Origin: Nostoc sp. S13
GTDB lineage: Bacteria; Cyanobacteriota; Cyanobacteriia; Cyanobacteriales; Nostocaceae
DNA length: 39,301 bases
Assembly: GCF_029379315.1 (NCBI RefSeq)
Contig: NZ_JAQYWQ010000068.1
Location: 1-39,301 of the forward strand
Direction: 5' to 3'
Under the pieces are notes generated by a model. It was not told the origin of the DNA, did no database searches, and worked only from the letters and a program-made list of their open reading frames with translations. A program made the position numbers and the translations under genes. Positions within the stretch are counted from its first letter, which is position 1, and the number at the start of each line of letters is the position of its first letter. This document shows, piece by piece, positions 33,552 to 39,301 of the stretch.

Positions 33552-34859
33552 CTATTTAGAGCGAGGAGAACGTGGTACTTCATTAGGATCGCTATAAGCC
33601 CGGACTTTTTCGCGATTACGACCCAGACCTGCTAAACCGGCTAAACCTAGCAAACCTAGCCAACCCCAATCGAAACCGCGATCGCTAGTTTTTTGGGAAG
33701 TTGTGATACCTATATTTCTATTAGTATCTGTAGTTCCACTGCCTGGGACACCACTGCCTGTAGTTCCACTGCCTGTGGAATCAGTGCCTGTAGTTCCACT
33801 ACCTGTAGTGCCACTACCTGTAGTGCCACTGCCTGTAGTTCCACTGCCTGTGGAATCAGTGCCTGTAGTTCCACTACCTGTAGTGCCACTACCTGTAGTG
33901 CCACTGCCTGTAGTTCCACTGCCTGTGGAATCAGTGCCTGTAGTTCCACTACCTGTAGTGCCACTACCTGTAGTGCCACTGCCTGTAGTTCCACTGCCTG
34001 TGGAATCAGTGCCTGTAGTTCCACTACCTGTAGTGCCACTGCCTGGGACGCCACTGCCCGTAGAATCAGTGCCTGTAGTGCCACTACCTGTAGTGCCACT
34101 GCCCATAGAATCAGTGCCTGTAGTTCCACTACCTGTAGTGCCACTACCTGGGACACCACTACCTGTAGTTCCTGTCGAATCAGTGCCTGTAGTTCCACTA
34201 CCTGGAGCGCCACTACCTGGAGCGCCACTGCCTGTAGTTCCACTACCTGGAGCGCCACTGCCTGGAGCGCCACTACCTGTAGCTCCACTACCTGGAGCGC
34301 CACTGCCTGGAGCGCCACTACCTGTAGCGCCACTACCTGTAGCGCCACTGCCTGTAGCACCACTACCTGTAGCGCCACTGCCTGTAGTTCCACTACCTGG
34401 AGCGCCACTGCCTGTAGCTCCACTGCCTGTAGCTCCACTACCTGTAGCTCCACTACCTGTAGCACCACTGCCTGTAGCGCCACTGCCTGTAGCTCCACTA
34501 CCTGTAGCTCCACTACCTGTAGCACCACTGCCTGTAGCGCCACTGCCTGTAGCTCCACTACCTGTAGCTCCACTACCTGTAGCACCACTGCCTGTAGCGC
34601 CACTGCCTGTAGCTCCACTACCTGTAGCTCCACTACCTGTAGCACCACTGCCTGTAGCGCCACTGCCTGTAGCTCCACTACCTGTAGCTCCACTACCTGT
34701 AGCACCACTGCCTGTAGCTCCACTGCCTGAACCTGAGCCGGTACCACCACTGCCGGAGCCTCCACTTTGGGCCGAAACAGAAGGAGGTAAGGACACAGAA
34801 GCGAAACTGATGGCAAAGACAGTAGCTAAAACAGCTTTAGATAAATCAAAAGGCTTCAT
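33552..34859 (-). CDS. Exported low-complexity (ATGSG)n protein with WGxxGxxG tail
   Basis: A 435-aa protein with a signal peptide (KAVLATVFAISFASVSLPPSVSAQ, cleavage after SAQ or VSA). Then come about 70 tandem pentapeptides: ATGSG in the N-terminal half, and TTGSG mixed with TDSTG in the C-terminal half. At the end there is NRNIGITTSQKTSDRGFDWG, a hydrophobic WLGLLGLAGLAGLGR segment and a basic tail (NREKVRAY). This matches the WGxxGxxG-type C-terminal sorting or anchor signal seen in cyanobacterial exported proteins. The repeat is extremely poor in charge and hydrophobicity, so a flexible stalk or matrix is likely. Start ATG at 34857-34859 with an AGGA-like site. The function is unknown. 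Confidence 0.82.
   Translation of the reverse strand: MKPFDLSKAVLATVFAISFASVSLPPSVSAQSGGSGSGGTGSGSGSGATGSGATGSGATGSGATGSGATGSGATGSGATGSGATGSGATGSGATGSGATGSGATGSGATGSGATGSGATGSGATGSGATGSGATGSGATGSGATGSGATGSGAPGSGTTGSGATGSGATGSGATGSGATGSGAPGSGAPGSGATGSGAPGSGAPGSGTTGSGAPGSGAPGSGTTGTDSTGTTGSGVPGSGTTGSGTTGTDSMGSGTTGSGTTGTDSTGSGVPGSGTTGSGTTGTDSTGSGTTGSGTTGSGTTGSGTTGTDSTGSGTTGSGTTGSGTTGSGTTGTDSTGSGTTGSGTTGSGTTGSGTTGTDSTGSGTTGSGVPGSGTTDTNRNIGITTSQKTSDRGFDWGWLGLLGLAGLAGLGRNREKVRAYSDPNEVPRSPRSK
33725..34735. repeat. 15-bp minisatellite with 60- and 75-bp higher-order units
   Basis: Basic unit of 15 bases (CCTGTAGYDCCACTR on the + strand). At 33774-34015 a 75-bp unit repeats: TGGAATCAGTGCC recurs at 33776, 33851, 33926 and 34001. 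At about 34441-34700 a 60-bp unit repeats nearly identically four times or more. Because 15 is a multiple of three and the unit lacks stops, several other frames stay open here; they are not genes. Confidence 0.93.
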
Positions 34860-35249
34860 GCTTATGGTTCCTGTTATGTTCTAGATTTTTGTGGTTGATT
34901 GATTTTCAAAACTGATATTGTCTACTCAATCCATTGGGAAATTAAGTAGATTGTGACAAGGTAGATTGAGCAGTCTTTCACCTAGTTTATTTGGGAAAAA
35001 CTAAAAGCATTTGAAGCTACTACAACAATTTACTCTTCGTTATAGTAAACTAATTCATAATCAGTAATTACCTATTGTGAATTATTTGATTACTCTAAAT
35101 TCAGGATAATTCCTAATTTTTTGCTGGACTTCTACCATAAGAGTAAAACCATTTATATCACAGGAATTAATTTGGCGTTAAAGTTAGTCTATAAGCGTGA
35201 AGAGAATCAAACGTTTTGGAGCTTGCAATTAGATAAGCAGACTTTAAGA
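34860..35249. other. Intergenic region upstream of repeat-protein gene
   Basis: AT-rich. TAGATTG recurs within a few tens of bases (around 34948-34970), which may be chance. It probably holds the promoter of the low-complexity protein gene. Nothing else was seen. Confidence 0.4.
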
Positions 35250-35353
35250 TACAGCACTTCACCCTATTATGCAATACAGTTTTTCTCATTGCCCCTCTAA
35301 TAGCATAGCTTTCAGCTTTGAGGATGTACCTCATAGTTGCTGGAAGTGCTGTA
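35250..35353. repeat. 104-bp MITE-like element with TACAGCACTTC ends
   Basis: TACAGCACTTC at 35250-35260 is exactly complementary to 35343-35353. A 63-aa frame on the minus strand (35167-35358) is only a translation of this element. The following 35354-35819 is AT-rich and carries another TGCGTAAGTCTTA end motif at 35803-35815, next to the HEAT gene's stop; no gene was found there. Confidence 0.65.
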
Positions 35354-35819
35354 AGCACAATCTTTACACTGGGGGGTTTGACCCTGGATTAGCACATCCA
35401 CAAAAAGGTTGAAAAAATATTCACAAGGATATTTACGTGTCTGATATTTTTTGAAAATTCAAAGTATAAAGCTACTTATTGCAGACAAAAAACAAAATTT
35501 TCAAGTATAAAATATCTTACCATTAACGATGTTTGATTTACTTATTTAAAGGCGTTAACTAAATAGGGAAGAATAAATCAAGCTATGTTATGCAAGAAAT
35601 TGGATAGAAATAAACTAGAAATTTTAAGCAGCCAGAGATTGAGACTCCATTAAGAATACTTTACAATCCTATTTCATCTGAGAACTTATAACTTCATACT
35701 CTAGGTGGGTCTTACTTTAGACTTAAGGAATATTTTTATTGCCAGTTAGTTTATTATCTGATTTCACTGCTGATATTTTCCATATTTGGTATTTCTTGTC
35801 AATGCGTAAGTCTTAGAAT

Positions 35820-37181
35820 TTACCATTCCACTAAAGCGATCGCTATTCCTTGTTGCAAATCTGGTGTGAGTGTGGGGTTATTTACTAACTGCTGCAATTG
35901 TTGATGTGCGGCTTCCCGATCCAAATTTTTCAGTGCTGCGATCGCATGTAGTCTCACCGATGCATTATGATCAGCTAGCAGCAAAATCAATGATTCAATT
36001 GCCTGCATTTTGCCTAACTGTCCTAAAGACAGGGCGATCGCGCTTTTGATGCTGTCAATATCTGTAGCTGGATGCTGCGTTAGCGTTCGCGGAGCGTCTC
36101 GTAGAGAAGCTGGACGTTCGCGTAGCGTTCCGCAGGAAAGGCATCGCAATATTTGCAGTAAAATTTCTGTGGCTGGTGTAGTTAACTGCGGCTTTTGCAC
36201 TTGTCCCAAAACTGTAACAATTTCTTGCCAAAGTGCCTCTGAAGTGCTTTGATAAAGTGCTGTTTGCAAATATTCCAAACTGCGTGGCGTACCCACCCAA
36301 CTTAAAGCGCGAATGGTTTCTAATTGCAGCTTTATCGGTGTCTGAGGTGAAATCAGCAAATCAAATAAGTGTTTAGCCGCATGATCACAACCAATCCGAG
36401 AAAGGGAAACTGCGGCTACACAACAAACCTCAAGGTTAAAGTCGTAAAGCTTGGGTTGCAGTCTCGTTACCAAATCTAATGTTTGGTGTAAGTCGGGGCG
36501 AAAACCTAAACCAAGGACTGCTGCACGCCTAACTGTGGCGGCTAGATCATCCAAAGCGTTTAACAATACTGGCGGTACACGTTCGTCATGAAAACTGCTG
36601 AGGGCTTCAATTGCGGCGGTGCGGATTATTGCTTGTGGATCTTGCACTACACTCAATAGCGGTGTGATGGTTTCTGGTTGCCGAATATAGGAGAGCGATC
36701 GCACTGCTAAAAACCGTGTATCTTCATCTAATAGAAGTTCAGTTAGTGAAGTAATAGCAACAGTACCCATTTGTCCCAGTGCTGTAGCTGCGATCGCTTT
36801 GAGTTCTTCATCCTCATCGGTTTTCAACAATTCCATCAAAGGTGCGATGGCATCTGGATGCCGAAATTCGCCCAAAGTCCGTGCTGCATACCAGCGCAAT
36901 TCTTCTTCTCTATCTTCATCTTCCAAGATGTCAATGAGTGGTGATATAGCAATATTTCCCAAGTTAGTCAACACCTTGGTAATTTCCCAGCGTTGTTGAA
37001 AATCTCCCATCTCTAATATTGAAAGTACTAATATCAGTAGATTTTCTCGATTTTTAACTATTTCTGGATGTGCAGAATCTGCCCCTAAGATTAATTGTTG
37101 TAAATATTGAATTAGCGATGACCAATCAGCTGCATCATGTGCTTCCTGGGCTTGTACCAAAAGCTGGTTGATGTTACTCAC
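35820..37181 (-). CDS. HEAT-repeat protein (phycobilin-lyase-like HEAT)
   Basis: A 453-aa all-helical protein built of about ten HEAT/PBS-lyase-type repeats, such as ISPLIDILEDEDREEELRWYA, IAPLMELLKTDEDEELKAIA, VTPLL-type units and LLADHNASVRLHAIAALKNL. Such proteins are binding scaffolds. In cyanobacteria some attach or detach bilins from phycobiliproteins, but the catalytic role cannot be inferred here. Codons between ILLQIL and QHPATD (23 residues, 36078-36146) are a palindromic repeat inserted in frame. Start ATG at 37179-37181. It follows the Rieske gene by 26 bases on the same strand, so the two are probably co-transcribed. Confidence 0.9.
   Translation of the reverse strand: MSNINQLLVQAQEAHDAADWSSLIQYLQQLILGADSAHPEIVKNRENLLILVLSILEMGDFQQRWEITKVLTNLGNIAISPLIDILEDEDREEELRWYAARTLGEFRHPDAIAPLMELLKTDEDEELKAIAATALGQMGTVAITSLTELLLDEDTRFLAVRSLSYIRQPETITPLLSVVQDPQAIIRTAAIEALSSFHDERVPPVLLNALDDLAATVRRAAVLGLGFRPDLHQTLDLVTRLQPKLYDFNLEVCCVAAVSLSRIGCDHAAKHLFDLLISPQTPIKLQLETIRALSWVGTPRSLEYLQTALYQSTSEALWQEIVTVLGQVQKPQLTTPATEILLQILRCLSCGTLRERPASLRDAPRTLTQHPATDIDSIKSAIALSLGQLGKMQAIESLILLLADHNASVRLHAIAALKNLDREAAHQQLQQLVNNPTLTPDLQQGIAIALVEW
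36078..36146. repeat. 69-bp palindromic repeat inserted in frame in HEAT gene
   Basis: GC-rich sequence with GTTAGCGTTCGCGGAGCG, TCTCGTAGAGAAG and GTTCGCGTAGCGTTCCGCAG, matching interspersed modules elsewhere. It is exactly 23 codons (RCLSCGTLRE... to RTLT on the coding strand), with no stop. The residues are Arg-, Cys- and Pro-rich, unlike the helical repeats around them. Confidence 0.8.
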
Positions 37182-37207
37182 GATCCTCTTTTTAAATTTT
37201 AAATTGT

Positions 37208-37621
37208 CTAGGTTGGCTTGACTACAACTGAATTACCCTCAATCTTAGCGGCGTAAGTTTTGAGCGGATTTGTGGCTGGGCCTTTTTGCACTTTACCATC
37301 AACCCCAAATTCCGAACCATGACAAGGACAAGCGAATTTTTTCGCCTTAGCTTCCCATGCTACGGTGCAACCTGCATGAGTACAGGTAGGGTCAACAGCA
37401 GTTATTTCGGCTTTAGATGTACCGATTACTAACACAGGCCCGACAGGTGAATTTTTCGCCAGCAATTGACCTGTTTTATCTAATTCTGCCGAGGTGCCCA
37501 CTGTCTGCCAATCCTTGGATGCTGGTGTAGTCGTCTGGGAAGAACAGGCTGCGATCGCTACAGGTAGAGAACTCGCAATCCAACCCAAACCGACCCAATT
37601 AATAAAATCACGACGTTTCAT
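37208..37621 (-). CDS. Rieske 2Fe-2S protein with Tat-like signal
   Basis: A 137-aa protein. The N-terminus MKRRDFINWVGLGWIASSLP has the twin-arginine motif RRDF, and AACSS offers a lipoprotein-like or signal-peptidase site. The Rieske domain follows, with cluster ligands in CTHAGC and CPCHGS (two Cys, two His). It lacks the N-terminal helix and length (about 180 aa) of PetC, so it is a small soluble or lipid-anchored Rieske protein in the periplasm or lumen, perhaps for electron transfer to an unknown partner. Start ATG at 37619-37621. The HEAT gene lies directly downstream. Confidence 0.93.
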   Translation of the reverse strand: MKRRDFINWVGLGWIASSLPVAIAACSSQTTTPASKDWQTVGTSAELDKTGQLLAKNSPVGPVLVIGTSKAEITAVDPTCTHAGCTVAWEAKAKKFACPCHGSEFGVDGKVQKGPATNPLKTYAAKIEGNSVVVKPT

Positions 37622-37666
37622 AGCTGCTGAAATAATATCTAAGTTTTAGCTAACATCTATCACTTA

Positions 37667-37716
37667 ATTTTGGACTTCGGCTACGCTCAGTCGAACGATT
37701 TTGGACTTCGGCTACG
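37667..37716. repeat. 19-base direct repeat at edge of GC-rich segment
   Basis: ATTTTGGACTTCGGCTACG occurs at 37667-37685 and 37698-37716, separated by CTCAGTCGAACG. The stop codon of the monooxygenase gene (37712-37714) lies within the second copy. CTTCGGCTACGCTCAGTCGAAC is a common Nostoc repeat, so the foreign-looking segment begins exactly in a native repeat. Confidence 0.85.
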
Positions 37717-38815
37717 TGTACCCATTCGGTGTCGTCCCTTGCGCGGCTCGATCGATCCGGGGCAAGACCTCGTTCGCCATGAGATCCATGGAGCGCCGCG
37801 CGAGCGCTGGATCGGTCCAGTCATGGCCCGTATAGAGCAGGGTACCGAACGCGCCGACCTCTTCGCGGAATTCGAGAATCTGGTCTGCGACGCTCTCCGG
37901 AGTTCCCGCTATCACGAGACGCTCGATGCACCGCCGGGTCGTGATAGCGGAATCCGGCTGGTTGGAAAAGTCGCGCATCACATCCAGCGCGCCGGCCTTC
38001 GCAAGCTTCGTCCGCATGACGTGGAAGTAGAAGCCGTGGGCGCCGTCCTCGCCATACGCATAGCGACGCGCCGTAATCTCGTCATCGGCCACGAAGACGC
38101 TGCGCGCCACGCGCCACCCAGAGGGATCGACGGAGAGGCCCGCCGAGCGTCGGCCTTCCAGGTAGCTCTGGATCTGCGCGCGGACGACGTACGCACCCAC
38201 GTAGGTCGCCGAGATTCCAGTCCAGCCGCGAGCTCCCGCAGCGTACGGCCCTTGTCCATCCGGCCGGATCGAGGTGATTGCGATCGGCGGATGCGGTCTT
38301 TGCAGCGGGCGGACTGCGACACCCAGCCCGATCTGCTGATCAAGCGAGCGCTCCGTGGTCGTCCGGTAGAACTCGCCTGCGATCCGGTATGGCGGCTCTT
38401 CGCTCCAAATCCGGCACATGTGATCGAGCGCCTCCTGGGTCTTGCGGTTGCGGTCCGATCCTAGGTCTCCGATGGCCTCCGCGTCGCCGCGAACGCCCGG
38501 TCCCACTCCCAGCACGAGCCGACCATGCACCAGGTGGTCAACCATCGCCATCGCCGGGTGGTAGTTGGCAAGCGGCAGCACGCCGGTGCCGAAGGTGATG
38601 GACGGGCACGCATCGGCCAGATGCGCGATGAAAGCGAGGCTCGATGTGATAGTCTCGGCCGAGTCGACGAGATGCTCGCCGATGAACGCTTCTCGATAGC
38701 CGAGTCGATCCGCCAGCACAACCGCTTCGCGATCCTCGCGGAGAACGTCCGCATAGGGGCGAAGAGGTGGATGGACGGGCTGGATGAAGAATCCGAGCTT
38801 CAGAGGGTTCTGCAT
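37712..38815 (-). CDS. Luciferase-like flavin-dependent monooxygenase
   Basis: A 367-aa TIM-barrel enzyme of the bacterial luciferase-like (LLM) superfamily, close in pattern to limonene-monooxygenase-type members. N-terminal LGFFIQPVHPP, then EAFIGEHLVDS, ITFGTGVLPLANYHP, GRLVLGVGPGVRGD, and C-terminal AGTPESVADQILEFREEVG. It uses reduced FMN or F420; the substrate is unknown. The base composition is unlike every other gene here (44 of 60 bases G/C at 38461-38520), and codons favour G/C at third positions. A strong GAGGAG ribosome site precedes the ATG (complement of 38823-38828). The last codons run into a native repeat, so the original C-terminus may be cut. It was probably acquired from a high-GC bacterium, or is an assembly artefact. 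Confidence 0.9.
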   Translation of the reverse strand: MQNPLKLGFFIQPVHPPLRPYADVLREDREAVVLADRLGYREAFIGEHLVDSAETITSSLAFIAHLADACPSITFGTGVLPLANYHPAMAMVDHLVHGRLVLGVGPGVRGDAEAIGDLGSDRNRKTQEALDHMCRIWSEEPPYRIAGEFYRTTTERSLDQQIGLGVAVRPLQRPHPPIAITSIRPDGQGPYAAGARGWTGISATYVGAYVVRAQIQSYLEGRRSAGLSVDPSGWRVARSVFVADDEITARRYAYGEDGAHGFYFHVMRTKLAKAGALDVMRDFSNQPDSAITTRRCIERLVIAGTPESVADQILEFREEVGAFGTLLYTGHDWTDPALARRSMDLMANEVLPRIDRAAQGTTPNGYT

Positions 38816-39096
38816 GGTGGGTCTCCTCGTTGGTAGGCCATGTTGAATGCAGGCGGTAACGTCGTTTCTCTATTCCTTGATAAACATGAATTAGCACATC
38901 TTCGGGAATTATTGTCGCGGCATTATTGTGTGTGACTTAAAGGAAAAGTTTGCCGTTTATTAAAGTAGTCCGTCTTAACCCGTTGGTTTTCCAGTAAAAA
39001 AACTCGGTAAAGAATTCAAATTTAATTTATCAAATTCTCAAATAAGTTTTCTGACAAACCCCTACCAATCCTTATAACTCATTTCTGGTAAAGCCT
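38816..39096. other. Intergenic region after GC-rich gene
   Basis: GC-rich composition ends near 38860, after which the sequence becomes AT-rich. It includes TTATTGTCGCGGCATTATTG at 38909-38928 and a GTAGTCCGTCTTAACCCG stretch near 38966-38983. I see no gene and cannot name the element. Confidence 0.35.
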
Positions 39097-39243
39097 TGTG
39101 TCTATTTGCAAATAATCCTGGCTGAGACGGATGATTGCAGGCTGGTTGCATTTTATCCTGGTTCAGTTGCAATTAATCCTGGCTGAACTGAAATTATAGT
39201 TCCAAATAATCCTGGTTTGAAAATGCCTTGATTGCAGGTTTGA
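39097..39243. repeat. Array of ATCCTGGYT motifs, transposon-end-like
   Basis: TAATCCTGGCTGA occurs at about 39113 and 39175, with related TATCCTGGTTCA near 39156 and TAATCCTGGTTTG near 39206. TGATTGCAGG occurs at about 39131 and 39230. Such spaced short repeats next to a TGT are the layout of Tn7/Tn5053-type transposase binding sites. No transposase gene lies in the window, so the identification is tentative. Confidence 0.35.
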
Positions 39244-39252
39244 GCATTTATA

Positions 39253-39301
39253 AGAAGAATTCAGAACTCAGGAGTCAGAATTCAGTATGAATTCTGTACG
39301 A
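39253..39301. repeat. CAGAATTCAG-type repeat at right edge
   Basis: GAAGAATTCAGAACTCAGGA, then GTCAGAATTCAG and ATGAATTCTGTACGA, the last shared exactly with 12407-12421. It continues beyond the window. Confidence 0.7.

Noticed and set aside
33725..34735. Regular repeats suggesting a CRISPR array
   Set aside because: The units are contiguous 15-mers with no unique spacers, and they are translated in frame.
33693..34884. Long open frames on the + strand (345 and 393 aa) and another minus frame (368 aa) across the minisatellite
   Set aside because: They arise because a 15-bp repeat without stops leaves many frames open. Only the minus frame with signal peptide, C-terminal WGxxGxxG segment and ribosome site makes sense.
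35167..35358. 63-aa frame on the minus strand
   Set aside because: It is a translation of the MITE-like element at 35250-35353.
37670..38464. 264-aa and other frames across the GC-rich gene
   Set aside because: High GC content removes stops in other frames; only the minus 367-aa frame shows family motifs and a ribosome site.
38909..38940. ATTGTCG / TTGTGTGTGAC stretch compared with type V-K CAST ends
   Set aside because: Only a loose resemblance over a few bases; not enough to support an identification.

Overview
The window looks like chromosomal DNA of a filamentous, heterocyst-forming-type cyanobacterium close to Nostoc/Anabaena. The reasons are the many HIP1 octamers (GCGATCGC and near variants), heptameric STRR arrays of the ATTGGGC/GCCCAAT type, an XisI-family fragment, a short KdpD without a kinase, and a dense scatter of palindromic interspersed repeats. 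No rRNA, tRNA or CRISPR array was seen.

Layout. 1-2154: an XisI remnant, then a leftward histidine kinase and LuxR-type response regulator. 2155-9280: a rightward kdpA-kdpB-kdpC-kdpD cluster for the high-affinity K+ pump. Its intergenic gaps are filled with STRRs and composite repeats, and its KdpD keeps only the sensor/ATP-binding and Usp-like parts. 9285-12297: a leftward carotenoid oxygenase and a folate/biopterin-type MFS transporter. 12766-13761: type-2 argC. 14828-16000: a secreted protein of seven repeats, probably a beta-propeller. 16119-17633: glpK, leftward. 18166-19500: a secreted serpin. 19737-23228: an AI-2E/PerM permease, diverging from a small membrane protein whose coding sequence has absorbed an STRR, and an LCP (LytR-CpsA-Psr) cell-wall ligase. 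23380-24429: a TrpD2/YbiB-like protein. 24551-25880: an IS200/IS605-type element carrying only tnpB, with hairpin ends and a probable omega RNA. 26239-28453: a DUF1003 protein and a GH13 cytoplasmic-type alpha-amylase. 28768-31191: an exported arylsulfatase. 31901-32881: a LysR regulator. 33552-34859: an exported low-complexity (ATGSG)n protein with a WGxxGxxG tail, encoded by a minisatellite. 35820-37621: a Rieske protein and a HEAT-repeat protein, probably co-transcribed, the latter carrying a 69-bp repeat inserted in frame. 37712-38815: a GC-rich flavin-dependent (luciferase-like) monooxygenase whose composition does not fit the genome. 39097-39243: repeated short motifs that look like the binding-site cluster of a transposon end.

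How it works together. The only clear multi-gene system is Kdp (pump KdpABC plus truncated KdpD). The kinase/regulator pair next to it is a possible, unproven controller. The other genes are single-gene metabolic, envelope or transport functions. The most notable feature of the window is how repeats shape genes: STRRs pack the kdpA-kdpB gap up to kdpB's start codon, become heptad peptides inside a membrane protein, a palindromic repeat becomes 23 codons of a HEAT protein, and a 15-bp minisatellite makes up most of a surface protein. I did not find convincing evidence for an entirely new multi-gene system. The best candidates for a second look are the GC-rich monooxygenase insert, the transposon-end-like array at the right edge, the paired STRRs in the kdp operon, and the structured element before the seven-repeat protein.
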